DNA of 64,000 nucleotides from contig OY740772.1 of the NCBI GenBank assembly GCA_963513935.1, positions 100,335,340 to 100,399,339 on the forward strand, read 5' to 3'. The DNA is from Aphrophora alni. Taxonomy: Eukaryota; Arthropoda; Insecta; Hemiptera; Aphrophoridae. The notes beneath the pieces are model-generated. The model was not told where the DNA came from, did no database searches, and was given only the letters and a program-made list of their open reading frames with translations. Positions 46,431-58,115 of the stretch are shown in pieces (position 1 is the first letter of the stretch; each line of letters begins with the position of its first letter). The translations under genes and the position numbers were made by a program.

Positions 46431-46870
46431 CAACATAGCTTATTATCCAAACTACAAGTTCTTAAATAAAACTACAAACAAAATGTTGCTCGCTCTTTGA
46501 AATTTATAGTTTTCTTATTCATAAAACTAACAAACATTCAAACGTCAATAATTTTAAAAATTGGATTTCATTTAAATGTTATTTGTAATCAATTTCCACG
46601 TAATATTTTAATTTTATTCACTTTAGATGCTTTAGATGGATAAATCAGTAAACGATTTACTTCTGCAGTTTGATTTTACACTAAAATAGCCAAAACTAAT
46701 AAACAATCTGTTCAGTTAATATTAGGCTCTTGATGGGGACTATAATTGATTTCCCGTGATACATTTTAATTAGGCCGTTGCTAATAAGCTAATAGCAACG
46801 TTAAATCAACCTGCTTGCAGGTTTAATGACATAATTAACAATTTCTCTCTGTAGTTAGTATACATTACGC
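46431..46870 (+). repeat. Rep-D copy
   Basis: Shares AACATTCAAACGTCAATAA, GGATTTCATTTAAATGTTATTT and a terminal block TTAATTAGGCCGTTGCTAATA, ATAGCAACGTTAAATCAACCTG, TTAATGACATAATTAAC with the copies at 42.9 and 52.0 kb. Confidence 0.55.
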
Positions 46871-48050
46871 CATTTCAATTTACTGTATAGAGAGTGGGAA
46901 ATAAGTCTTGCAATCGCTGAATAATTCTGTAATGGTGATGGGAAAGACGTAATATCTTTATAATACGTCATGGATCTTTGGATTCGTTTGGTAAATAGGA
47001 GGGGGGGGGGGGTACTAAGAAATTTCTAAAAACCAAAAAATTGTTTAGCTTATATCTTGTTAATAACCTAATGATTTAAATGTTGTAAGATAGAGCGTTT
47101 ATGTTGGTATTTAAAATTGTCGGGACGGGGGTATTTAAAATACAGCGATGAGGGGAGGGGGAAGAAGTGATTTTTCTTGAAAACTGAAAATTGCTATTTG
47201 GGTAGTATAACCTTGCATTACAAAAAGATAAAATGTTTGGAATTGGTGTGTAATTGTGAGCAAAAATAAAATATACACTGTTATATAGATATTATAATTT
47301 TTAAAATGAAAATTGTAAAATTACTGTATAAGCCGACAAGCGTTGAATTGAATAAAATGTGCGTAATGTAGAAAAAATTGCAAAGGAAACACGAATAGAA
47401 ATATTAGAAACATATGGTATTAGAAATATAAATTAAATTAGAATCAGAAAAGCTTATATTGACTAATACTGAAAAATGCCGATTCTATAGTGAATTCGAG
47501 CGCGTCATTGACGGCGCGATTGTTTCAAGTGCGGCGCGGCTAGATCCGTGTACATTACTTCTCATAACATTAATCTTTAATAAATAATTATACTTCACTT
47601 ATAGTCACCAATTAAAACCAGAGTTAATTCATTCATTATATAATTAATTTCTGTAATTTTGTAATATGTAAAAATCTTAATTTTACACAATAAATTTTGG
47701 TATTGCACATGCAGTTTTACTAATCAAGTAAAATAATTGTACGAATTTCATAATTAAATTATCTGTTAAAAACATAACTTTTTTTACTATATAGGCTAAT
47801 ATAAAAATATATTATGTTATACGAATTGAAAAGGTAAGAAAAATAGAATTTTTCACATGTATTTGTAAATACAAGCAAATGTTTCAGTAATTTATCGATT
47901 TAAGCGAAAGAGGGGGGATATTAAAACGTTTCAAATGACAAGATCCATTACAATACACTATTTTAAACGTTAATGTAATAAACTCTATGACTATCCTATC
48001 CAAAATGCCTGAAGAATAAAATTTGAATACATCGTTCTTTATGTCATTAT
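46871..48050. other. mostly unrecognised
   Basis: The part 46890-47170 has AGTGGGAAATAAGTCTTGC and a 12-base G run, possibly a decayed end of a TA-type transposon. A GC-richer patch GAGCGCGTCATTGACGGCGCG lies at 47499-47518. Nothing else is recognised. Confidence 0.35.
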
Positions 48051-48618
48051 AGAATTATCATAAATTACATATGACTTATCTACCAATAAATAATGGGTTT
48101 ATTTATAAAATTAGTCAAATGTTTTAGTTAGAAGGTACAGTAATAAATAATAATACAAATTTTATTTATTTTCAGTGTAGTGAGTGTTCAAATTGTTGTC
48201 TCTGTACTATTTAACATTCTGCTATTTAAACAAGTTTGTGGACACCATCATGATATTCATCCAGCCCCACTATACAATGTAAAACAAGCAGTTTTTTAAA
48301 ATGAAATGCTCAAAAAGTTGATTTCTTGGGTTTTGTAGGATATGTTATTGTGTATTGATGGATTCAGAGGTATGATTACTGTAATTGTATATATCACTAC
48401 TGTCTTGTCGTCTGCTAAAAAATACAAAATTTATTGATAGATAAGACACTGGACATTTATTGTAATTTTATAGCCTTGTTAAAGAAACATATTCTACGTT
48501 TTATCTCCAGCCATTTTGGATATTGTAGTTGTAAATTAATTTTCAGCCATTTCTCTGGTCTTAACATAAGTGCGCCAAATTGTTTAGGTTTTTCAAAAAT
48601 TTACATGTCTCACGTTAA

Positions 48619-48696
<78 letters not shown>

Positions 48697-48960
48697 ACTC
48701 ATATATATATAAATGGAAACAGTCTTTTTATGACATATTAAAAATATTGCATTAAGACCAAAATAATGGAGGAAGAAAATGAATTTACAACACTCTGCAA
48801 AATTGCGGGAAATTAAAGTTCGAATTTTTCTCTGTAATAAGATTATACAATTACAATAAATGACCAGTGGCTTATCTGTCAAAAATTTTATTTGTTTTTA
48901 ATTAGCAAAGTGTTTTAGTTAGGAGGTACAGTTAAAATCTTACTCTATTTCATTAATTGT
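48050..48960. repeat. three-part inverted/direct repeat around a GA tract
   Basis: Segment ~48061-48150 (ATGACTTATCTACCAATAAA ... CAAATGTTTTAGTTAGAAGG) is repeated directly at ~48858-48935 (CAGTGGCTTATCTGTCAAAA ... AAGTGTTTTAGTTAGGAGG). It is partly present inverted: 48436-48560 (GATAAGACACTGGACATTTATTG, GTCTTAACATAAG) pairs with 48740-48870. The centre is a (GA)n tract at 48626-48694. The two open frames across it end in Arg-Glu or Ser-Leu repeats and are artefacts. Confidence 0.6.
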
Positions 48961-49594
48961 TGTAATTATGCTCATAGTACTTGTTTAAAACGACAAATTT
49001 TAAAATTTAATTTAAACTTGATCGGATTTCACTACGTGTAGTTACAATACAATTTGACGATGAAATCCACACAGGATCGACTGAAGTTTGATGATGACAG
49101 GCAAAACGGTAATCCTTGAATTAATAGTGGATTGTTCAACACAGATAACAAAGGAAATAATCTGTTGACTAATTATACATCGTACAATCCTGCATACTAC
49201 AAATACATTACAAGAACTTGGTCTATAACGTTATTGGAATAAACAATAGAATATGAAAATCTGAGTCAACATAAAACGTTAGGGGAAATAAAAAAGAAGT
49301 GAATATTGACTTTAGGGAGTCAGAAAAAAGGAGATTTACGGGAATAAATCAGAATATTTTAACAAGGCTGTCTTTTACACATGGCTTGTAGGAACAGTGG
49401 ACACGGTAGAAAAGAACGTTAAAGAGACTCATGTCGTGTAAATTTGTTTTTAGTAAATCATGGAATTAATTTTTGAGAAAGATCACTAACTTTTCTCAGA
49501 CCATTGAACATTTAAATATAATCTGAACAAACTAAATGTGTTTTCACTCTCACACTGAGCACATTTTTTAAATTGTACATTCTTGTTGCCTAAA

Positions 49595-49600
<6 letters not shown>
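48961..49600. other. no feature recognised
   Basis: AT-rich sequence without recognised repeats. Confidence 0.4.

Positions 49601-49642
<42 letters not shown>
49600..49642. repeat. (TA)n microsatellite with inverted flanks
   Basis: About 21 TA units. The flanks TAAAATTGTATA and TATACAATTTTA are inverted copies, so the whole is a palindrome of ~66 bp (49587-49653). Confidence 0.9.
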
Positions 49643-49646
<4 letters not shown>

Positions 49647-49653
49647 TTTACAA

Positions 49654-50550
49654 TTATATACAATATATGGAAGAAAAGAACATAAAATTAAGACACCTTG
49701 CCCTTACTACAGAGCTCACGTAGTACTTAATTTAACCTATAGGGAATATTATAAGAAAATTGATGTAAAATAAGGCAAATCTAAAAGAAGTGAATCTTTT
49801 AGAAAAATCAAATTTTATTTAAGAAGAAAATGAACACAAAAAGTATGAAGTACAAATTTAAATCGAAAATATAAACATAATGAAAAATACTCACATTTAC
49901 ACAAAATATCGAAATGATATATGAAATAAATTTAGAACAACATATAAAATCAAAGGAAGCTTTTAGGTTATTCAAAGGGGTGTCCGACCGCTATTTAAAT
50001 TCAAGGTTAACTAAAGAAAAACTCTTATTGTTTCGCACAAAGTGTATTTTTAAAATAAAAATTAAAATAATTTTGATTCTTAAAATTTTTCATGGTTATT
50101 CTTAAAAAAAGAAACAAATATATTTTATGCCTTTTCTGCTTAAATACCTGTGTAAAGAACTAGTTTTCCATTTAAATGAGTTTCATATGTCTAGAACGGT
50201 TTTCTAAGCAAAACGGAAAATTAACAAAATGTAAGTCAACATTTGTTTAATTTTTTGATTATTTGACTTTTATTTCAAGCTCCAACAATTTTTGAACACA
50301 GCAAAAGAAAGTTTAAATTTTTTGTCAAGATTTCGCATACGCTTTGAAGGGCATACACTAATCTTAGGTTCAAATCAGATTTTTTTTCTAATGTTTAAAG
50401 ATGTATAAATATAGTGTATGCTTTAAACTGTTTATTTTAGGAATATCATTAATTTGAGGCTAATGCATCGATTTCATATATATCTTTTTATTATTATTAT
50501 TATTATTTTTTTTTAGTAAATAAATTCTACTAAAATAAAGATAACAATAT
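49654..50550. other. no feature recognised
   Basis: AT-rich. The short frame 49914-50105 has no family resemblance. A short (ATT)n run is at 50491-50508. Confidence 0.4.
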
Positions 50551-50554
50551 TTGT

Positions 50555-50765
50555 GTGTTCTTGGCAGCTGGATACTAAACTAACCACGTCATTTTTCACT
50601 CAAGCCAACCACAGTTTATTTATAAAGGGCCCTCCCACCACCTTACCACAATTTGGAGAGAACCAAACTAGACAGAATAAATTCTGCGACCTGTGTCGTT
50701 TTCGAAACCAAGATATTTATTATCCAAGAAGTGACGCCCTTAACCACTGAGTTACGAGAAAATTT
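50555..50765 (-). repeat. tRNA-derived SINE, minus strand, best copy
   Basis: Minus strand: TCGTAACTCAGTGGTTAAGG (Ser/Leu-like A box), GCGTCACTTCTTGG, GGTTTCGAAAACGAC (B-box region), CAGGTCGCAGAATTTATTC, GGGAGGGCCCTTTATAAATA, AACTGTGGTTGGCTTGAGTG. It shares the body with 1915-2105 and 63480-63690. The plus-strand 65-codon frame here is the complement of the SINE and not a gene. Confidence 0.7.
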
Positions 50766-52019
50766 AAGAATAGTTATTTTTTAACAGTATTTGAGTATTA
50801 ACATTCCTATTTTAGCACAATCAGTGCACAAAGCAGTGGTTATACAAAGTATAGGAATTATCACTCAGATGTTGGTTAACATGTTTGTTGTAGAATATGC
50901 CTAAATGTAAATTGCAAAGCTAGAAACACTATTCATATTACCTAAGTTACTATTTCAAAAAATGTTTGAAGTCTCGTTGTCCTCCCACTTGTTCCAAATT
51001 ATGTAGTCTTTCTTACCTGTTATGAAGGAATTTCTCTTTAGGGAACTGAACACTGTTCCCTCGGTTTAACAGTCTATAATCTCAGTTATCATCCCCTGAG
51101 TCTAATCAGGCAAAGTGACTGATTACAATATGCCCTTGTAATTAACCTTCCTTGATCCTTCTAATTAGTATTCCGCACATAGCTAATGATGACAAGTGGA
51201 TAGATCTGTTGTAGTGTTTACTTTCTTACATACACGTTGTATAAGAAAAGTTATGTGATGGCTCTAGAAAAAACAGTTGTGTTTGATGTACGTTGATAAA
51301 AAAAGGAGATTTTATGAAAGTATTTTTATTCGTCTGTTGTTATCTGTGCAATACTCTAGAGCCTAAATTGGATTGACCGATTCGTTAAACGTGATATGTG
51401 GATAGTTTCCTAAAATTTTTTAATTTACAAAATTAATTTGGCTACAACAAATTTCAATTATAACATTGGACTCTAGTAAGTATTATACCCTCCTCTTAGA
51501 ACTTCAAAAATGTATTGGTCGTCACCTAAAATTCAAGAAAAATCATTCCCTATTGTACAAATATTTAAAAATCGATGTTTCTGAAATATGGATGCAACGT
51601 GTAAACCTAACCTATAAGTGTGTGGTCAATCTTTAGTGAAAAGAAATTGTTGCTATGAAACTGAACCGTCGTTAATAAAATCTAATTCAATCAAATGTAT
51701 TTTACACTTAGTACGAATCTACGTCGCAAGGGAAAAAGCTGTTTAAATATATGAAACAGCAAAATAACATTTTTGCAAAGAGTGACTTTTTTGAGAAATA
51801 AAGGATTTTTTTTGTTCCAAAATTATTCCTTTTAACGCCTCTCAGCGTAAAATTAGACAATGAAAAGTAATAATAACTTATGTTCTCATGTATAACAAGT
51901 ATTGGGACATTTTTTGTAGATTTCTGCAGTATGCAGTGTGTCAACCGTAATGTCTGTAATTATAAGGATAATTACAGTCGGTGCAGAATTGTTGACACGT
52001 GTTTACGTTGATAAGGCCT
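50766..52019. other. no feature recognised
   Basis: AT-rich. The minus-strand 78-codon frame at 51708-51944 has no recognisable motif. Confidence 0.4.
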
Positions 52020-52400
52020 AAATATTGATTTCCCTTGATACCTATTAATTAGGCCGTTAAGGTAAATAGCAACATTAAATCAACTTGTTTGGAGCTGTAA
52101 TGACATAATTAACGAGCTAGCTACGTTAAACAGTAAATAGTAGATTCACATCATTTCAACTAAATTGAAATGAAATTCACAAATATGTTAGAATTACTAC
52201 ATTGATATTGTTTATGAGAGATTTTGAGAAAATGTATTTTACAAGTGAATAAACGCTAATCAATCTAACAGTTTAAACAAATTGTATATAAAAGAACAGA
52301 GAGAAGAAATGACAGAATATAATTGTCAGTTCGGGATTTTTTAGACAAAACGTGAATATGAGACATGAACACTGTCTTGTAAAATTTATTTAAATATGGT
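52020..52400 (+). repeat. Rep-D copy, partial and rearranged
   Basis: GATTTCCCTTGATACC, TTAATTAGGCCGTTAAGG, ATAGCAACATTAAATCAACTTG and GTAATGACATAATTAACG match the 46.7-kb copy. AACGCTAATCAATCTAACAG and TGTATATAAAAGAACAG match the 43.3-kb copy. Confidence 0.5.
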
Positions 52401-52530
52401 TTAAAATAGTTTTGCTTGTGCCTTAAATGTGTTCTTTGTATAAAATATAAAATAATGGTGGACTCGGTTCACTTTGAATATTTCGACTTATTACTGAACT
52501 GTAATGATTTCTACTTTCTGTTTTGTACAC

Positions 52531-52549
52531 GGGTTAGGTTAGGTTAGGG
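52531..52549. repeat. interstitial TTAGG block
   Basis: GGGTTAGGTTAGGTTAGGG, about three units. Confidence 0.7.
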
Positions 52550-52992
52550 TAGATTTCACTAACATTACGTCTGCTATAACAGTCACATGGTCGATTTTTT
52601 CGTTTTTACTCATAACTAGTGAGCCGGAATTTCGGAGAGAAGTAGAGTAATTTTGTTTTGTTTGGGTCCTTATATGCTACAATTAATCAAAATCTTTAAA
52701 CCTAATTTTATAAAAATGTATTTTTTCCCTACCAATCTCAAATTTTAATTTATCGAAAAAATAAAATACGTCTAATCCACTTACCAAATTTGTTATACTG
52801 TTACAAACATTAGGTTTAGTTCTGTTAATGTAAAAGGTGAATTGTTACCTTTTTGCTATAAACATAATTTTTGTAAATAGTTTAAAATTATAGTGCGATC
52901 GAGCGTTTGAAATGGATTCTTAAAATATTACCTTTATACTTCTTATTATGTTTTGAGCAATTAAAGCGTTGTACTTGTATTTAATTTTAATT
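52550..52992. other. no feature recognised
   Basis: AT-rich sequence. Confidence 0.4.
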
Positions 52993-53003
52993 ATTAAATC
53001 ATA

Positions 53004-53465
53004 CTTAAAGATCATTTTTAGTACAGCCTCCTGGATTGTATTTTCAATGAATATATTATAGGTTTTTTTACCTTAATTTTCCGTCAGATAATTCAAATTT
53101 CATCCATGTGGATAACCTGTTTCGACAATTAAACCGTTATTGTCAGATCAAAAACATCATGATGTCGTTCTGTCATTATATCGTTCATCATATAGTGCCA
53201 ATTTTGTCATTGTTAAACAGTTCTTACAATTGTTTTATATGTGTAAACGATTTAAATTTTATTATTTTAATAGGATTTTTTGAAGTATTATGAGAACTCT
53301 ATAATAATTACCAGTTGTAATGGGATGACGATTTAATATTATTGAACGAAGTCATGATGTTTTGGAACTGACGATGACAGTTTAACTGTCGAAACCAGTT
53401 ATCCCTAAGGATGAAATTTAGATTGTCTGACGGAATATTAAGGTAAAATACCTACAATTTACATC
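53004..53465. mobile_element. palindromic insertion with hammerhead-like cores in both arms
   Basis: The 11-mer ATTAAATCATA stands at 52993-53003 and 53466-53476 as a probable target duplication. The arms, ~53060-53146 left and ~53368-53458 right, are inverted repeats (ACCTTAATTTTCCGTCAGA, TTCAAATTTCATCC, GTTTCGACA and complements). A ~50-bp unpaired flank lies between the left duplication and the left arm. The right arm has a full core on the plus strand: CTGACGA, hairpin GACAG-TTTAA-CTGTC, GAAAC (53368-53395). The left arm has its decayed mirror on the minus strand: CTGACAA...GTC-GAAAC (53146-53119). The centre is non-coding. Confidence 0.65.
53368..53395 (+). ncRNA. hammerhead-ribozyme-like core, best hairpin
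   Basis: CTGACGA fits CUGANGA. Helix II can form five perfect pairs (GACAG with CTGTC) with a TTTAA loop. GAAAC is exact. Among all cores here this has the cleanest core plus stem. Cleavage-site stem pairing was not established. Confidence 0.55.
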
Positions 53466-53476
53466 ATTAAATCATA

Positions 53477-53929
53477 TCCTAGTGTCCCGAAAATATTTCT
53501 ATTTTCTGTTCATAATTAATTTATACGAACCTTTTGTTTAAATAAACAATACGAGAAATATCATGAATGGATATTTTCTTTTAATAAAGCTGTGACAATA
53601 TGACTGTATTTTACAATGTAATACTTAGTGACGCCTTTGTAGTCCCTATTTGCAAGTTACATTCATTCTCAAGAGAGCTGTTTCTGTTGTAATAGCTTTA
53701 ATGAAATGGTTCTGAAATTGAACAGTTTTAAAATACCTTCAATTGTTCCCCTTGTTTGATAAACGATGTAGGGATATTGCATTGTACTAACTTTCTTACA
53801 TTAATATTTACGAAGCAAAATACTAACCAGATGTAATGTTTATTACCATTTTCCTAAAAACATTAAATGGAAATCTCCTAATATATAATGCTTTTATGTT
53901 GGGAGAAAAAACTTTATTACAGAGTGATG
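53477..53929. other. no feature recognised
   Basis: AT-rich sequence. Confidence 0.4.
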
Positions 53930-54530
53930 AACTCTACCTACGTTTATTGTCTGATTGAACTTTACATGTCAAGGTTTCAGGATCAAAAAATTGATTTTTG
54001 ACATGCCTTCTGTCTGCCGTGGTTGTCGTTTGTACGTAAACACGATAGCAAGCACACAAATTTAGACGGGAACATGAAATTTAGTATAAGGAACTTATAG
54101 TCTGCTCGTATAGAATCTTATTATAATTTAAAAAATCGATTTAAAAATCTCAAAACGGCGGACACTTTACACATTTTTGTTTATCTTGTGTTTTATTCAA
54201 CTTAAAGTACACTAAATTAGATCAACATTTACAGACTTTTAATTCTGCGTGTAATGATACCAACTCTAACAATTTACAATGATAAATATAGCCTAGAACC
54301 TAAACTAGCCGACGTTGAGGATGTATTAATGAAGATAATTAATTATAATATCCAGGAAACCTGTGTAACTGTTTAAAAAAACATATCTCACTTGATAAGA
54401 CCCTTTCATTTACCAATACAATTAAATTTCCTACCAGGCCAAACAGCTCAATTTATGGATACTACATTTAGAGAGTCTGTTTGATGCGGCTAGGTAAGTA
54501 CCACAATGGCGTCCTTCATTGTTTTATAAT
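53930..54530 (+). repeat. Rep-B copy, nearly complete
   Basis: Landmarks in order: GACATGCCTTCTGTCTGCCG, GTCGTTTGTACGTAAACACG, AACGGCGGACACTTTA, CTTGTGTTTTATTCAAC, ACTAAATTAGATCAAC, GATAAGACCCTTTCATTTACC, TTAGAGAGTCTGTTTGATGC and GCTAGGTAAGTACCACAATGGC. Confidence 0.7.
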
Positions 54531-54772
54531 GCGATTATAATGAGAGGTTTTCACCTTTAAACAGGGGGGGGGATACCCTTGTAATGTTGGGTAATAAGAA
54601 GTTTGTTTGAAAAGTAAAAAACTTATAATTGTATTTAAAACCATTTATTGTCATTTTAATACTATTTACTGTATTTTATCGCCTTCATAATTAGTTCATT
54701 TAGGAACATTAAATTGTATGATGGGGGTGAATAAGTACGATGGTTGACTTGTTTCAATTTTAAATAACTTAA

Positions 54773-55306
54773 GGGGAGTATGACATGAATTTTCTGAAAA
54801 AAAATCGTTTTTCATTTTTTAATTCTAAATTATTCTACATTTTGTTGCGAACATTTTGATATATAGTATAATACTTAGGTATTTGAGGTTATTTTGATTG
54901 CAAAATTATTTTTTATAAAAATGCTTGCACTCCCTTATCTTGTAAGTAGGCCATGAAGTGTTGCTTACATATATGTAGACTATGTTTCATGTAATATAGT
55001 ATACAAATCTATATATTTTCTTCTGCTATTTTTTTTATATTTCTATGTTGGCAGCACTTCTTACATTCTTATTTTTACAGCAGCTGATAATGTAAAACTA
55101 TAAAAGTATTGATGAATTTAACTGAAAACAGTGAGTACAGTGCCTAAAATTTAAATATCGTTTACCGGATTTCTACTTTTTTCATGCTTAGGTACACATA
55201 TTTCACACACTGTTAAAGATAAAACTTGAAATTTTTTACAGCTAACAGTACAAGTAGGTAGGTATCAAATACCACAGTTTATGTCATTTCAATGTAAAAT
55301 TACTTA

Positions 55307-55344
<38 letters not shown>

Positions 55345-55560
55345 CTGTTTGTTAAGTGTTTTATTAGTATATTAAAAAAAAATCATAAAATCTTTTTCGT
55401 TTAATGTTACTGCAAACTAAGTGGTATACAATACATATGAAGACCTATTTAAACAAACCTGAAAGTATGAACCGGATATTTCCAATAGTTTTTCTGAAAA
55501 GTGTAGGCTACCTAAATATTGCAATTTTAACATTGCGTTAAATGGCACGTCATACTCCCC
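54773..55560. mobile_element. TTAA-flanked MITE, piggyBac-like (788 bp)
   Basis: TTAA stands at 54769-54772 and 55561-55564. Immediately inside, GGGGAGTATGACATG is matched inverted by the right end (complement GGGGAGTATGACGTGCC). A TTAA target site with G/C-rich termini is the signature of the piggyBac superfamily. The interior is AT-rich, holds a (TA)n run (about 55307-55340) and has no transposase frame, so it would depend on an element elsewhere. Confidence 0.75.
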
Positions 55561-55843
55561 TTAAATAATATAAAATTTCTATAATAATGAGAAAAAAAAT
55601 AAGTTAAGTATTCGTAATTTCGTATTATACACAAGGTTTATTCTTTATTATCTACACTTTCTTGTTATTTAAAATTAACAAGTACTTTAGGTTACATTGA
55701 GAATTAAATGACTTTATTTATTTATTTATTTTCTTTTGCTGTTGAAAAAAAGTAGTTTTACAAGTTTGAAAACATTGAAGGGTTAATACACATATAAAAT
55801 ATAACAAATACGATTGTAATAAATAAATAAATGTATATATATA

Positions 55844-57001
55844 CCGGGTGTTCAAAAAGTCTGGAAACCCCTTAATATTTATTTTATTAATAAACGCAGA
55901 GCAATGAAACTCTAGGAATATGTCCTCACTGTAGTTACTGACTTTTTGCTCATTTTAACTGTCTTTTTTCACTTTGGGGGGACGTCCTGTGGAGGAAGTC
56001 TAAAAAATCTTAAATGTAACCATAGGTCGAATTATACCTCATTTTAAAGGTCTTTGTTAGAGGAACACATTGCCGCAATCCCGACTGAAAAAGGACCATT
56101 CGTATGGAAATGGCAGCCTCTTAAAGTTTGTTAACTTTACGTTGCGAAGATTAAGAGGCAGAAGTGAATACTCAACCGTGTTGGTTATGTTAGTGTTTTA
56201 GCTATGAGAATTTCACAGCTGGAGTGTGGAGGGATAGGAAATATCAGTAATGGTCGATTTAATTGTTTAAAAACGTTAGGAGTGCACAGATGTAATTGGG
56301 GACAATTATCATTATTAATAAAATTGAACAGACAGTATGTCAGTTTTTTACGTTTAAATTACTTACTTGGCAAGACAATAATTATAAAAAAATAAACAAA
56401 CCTTGGAAAGTATTACAGAAAGTGCTCGAAGTGGTGTCCTTGTGTAGCTGATTGGTCTCATTGCTTGCTGATTTTGGCCGTCCGGATCTTGACCGATCCG
56501 TTACAGAACCGCTCTGTACGGTCTTCAACACTGTTGATTTTTGAATAGGTGCTCAATTGGGGCAAGTTTCAGACGGCTTACCTCCTCATATGAACGAGTT
56601 CTATTTCCATAACCCCTCATCATCAGAATGGTTATTTGCTCAGTCTCACTAAGTGACATTGAAATCTAATCTAAAGCTTGCTAAAAATTTGCCATTAAAT
56701 TAGCATTAAAATCAAACAAACTTTAAGAGGCTGCCATTTCCACACGAATGGTCCCTTTTCAGTTGGGATTGCGGCAATGTGTTTCTCTAACAAAGACCTT
56801 TAAAATGAGGTATAATTTAACCGATGGTTACATTTAAGATTTTTTAGACTTCCTCCACAGGACGTCCCCTCAAAGCGAAAAAAGACAGTTAAAATGAGCA
56901 AAAAGTCAGTAACTACATTGAGGACGTAATCCTAGAGTTTCATTGTTCTGTGTTTAATAATAAAATAAATATTAAGGGGTTTCCAGACTTTTTGAACACC
57001 C

Positions 57002-57003
<2 letters not shown>
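55844..57003 (-). mobile_element. TA-flanked transposon with ~280-bp inverted ends (1160 bp)
   Basis: Both ends read CCGGGTGTTCAAAAAGTCTGG outward-in and abut TA. The arms pair for ~280 bp and include GTCAGTAACTACA, CCTCATTTTAAAGGTCTTTG and TTGCCGCAATCCC. The central part (56150-56700) differs between halves and contains a minus-strand transposase N-terminus (see 56430-56659) but no catalytic domain. A Tc1/mariner-type element with an internal deletion is the best reading. Both ends lie in TA repeats, so the precise TA duplication is ambiguous. Confidence 0.8.
56430..56659 (-). pseudogene. transposase N-terminal helix-turn-helix, broken
   Basis: From ATG at 56659 on the minus strand the frame gives MSLSETEQITILMMRGYGNRT, then RSYEEVSRLKLAPIEHLF. 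It shifts, with STVLKT-like and RSGRPK-like remnants visible in other frames before ~56430. MxLSExEQxxILMMRGYGxRxRSYEEVxxLF is the start of the HTH of an insect Tc1/mariner-like transposase as I recall the family. Catalytic domain absent. Confidence 0.65.
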
Positions 57004-57036
<33 letters not shown>

Positions 57037-57279
57037 CACAGTGAGGTCATTGTTCGCTATATATTATGAATCCACTGAGAAGAGAGTACTACAAACAAAA
57101 CTCATCCACCGAATACACGCTCCCCAGCAAAAAAGTTTCAATTTAGCTTTATTTTTTAAACTGTCTATAACTTTTAGATACTTTTGAAGTGTATTAAATA
57201 GAGCAATAGTCTGAGCATATATTTAAGCTATGCTGATGGCATTTAAAATCCTCACTTCTTCTTGTCTTAAAAATGAAAA
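57004..57279. repeat. (TA)n run and unrecognised sequence
   Basis: TA repeats at 57004-57033 follow the transposon end. The rest is unrecognised. Confidence 0.6.
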
Positions 57280-57665
57280 TCATTATTATGGCTTTTAAAT
57301 TGACAACATTGTTATTATTATTTGAATACTTAAATACGTCAAAGCTCCCTTGTACGACTATCTCTGGTTTAATTTTAAAATTATTGTTTTTGTCTGTTAG
57401 GTCAAAACAAAACAATGTTTAAAATAGTCGCCATTTGACGTATTCAATTCGATTTTCCTGAATTTTATCAACCTAACCTAATCCAAATTTTATGTTCCTA
57501 CTATTTTAATTTTTGTAGCTACTGTCATGTGTACATACAGATAGTAATGACGGACAGACAGCATGTTGAAAATCACTTTTATAGTTTCCTGAGGCCATTT
57601 ATCTTGAAGATCAGTCAAAAAACGGAGATTATAATTTATTGCATTTACAAAACTTACCCTATGTA
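57280..57665 (-). repeat. Rep-B copy on the minus strand, 5' half
   Basis: Minus strand: CATAGGGTAAGTTTTGTAAA (satellite-type head), CTCAGGAAACTATAAAAGTGA, ATGCTGTCTGTCCGTC, CATGACAGTAGCTAC, then AGGTTAGGTTGA and CAAATGGCGACTATTTTAAA. A CCTAA pair lies inside it. Confidence 0.65.
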
Positions 57666-57734
57666 GACTTAAAACATTTCAGTATGTTAAATATCTGTAA
57701 AATTAGTTAATATAGTATAATCGCAAATTTGCTA

Positions 57735-58115
57735 TCATTTGTGTATATAAAAACTATTAAACAACTTTTTGTGAGTATAAATCTCTCTATACAACTTGTC
57801 AGTAATAAGTGTTAAATCTAGTGCTTAAAAATGAAAAACACCAACATAACGTAACCAGGACCATGTTAGAAACTAAAACTAAATCTATAACCTAAAAAAA
57901 ATAACTCATACCTGAGCAGCCAAAACTAATATGAAACACAAATATGATCAGATAAAACCACCATACACAGGCCTACACTTCACAAAGGACGGCGAGCAAC
58001 TTACACTCGGCTTAACACTTGATAACACGAGTTTATATATAAAACGTTGTGCATTATTTTTTATGTAAACAAATGATCGATAATGTCCTATTAAATTTTA
58101 TCAACTTAAAATAAT
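57735..58115 (-). mobile_element. second copy of the 34-kb palindromic family
   Basis: Reading the minus strand of 57840-58000 gives TGTGTATGGTGGTTTTATCTG, CATATTAGTTTTGGCTGCTCAG and TAGATTTAGTTTTAGTTTCTAACATG, closely matching 34100-34270. The ends pair as in that copy (ATCATTTGTGTATATAAAA and complement). The hammerhead-like words are decayed (CTTGATAACACGAG...AAAACGTTG). Confidence 0.6.

Noticed and set aside
49080..49115. CTGAAG...GCAAAACG as another ribozyme core
   Set aside because: No stem between the two words and GAAA is absent.
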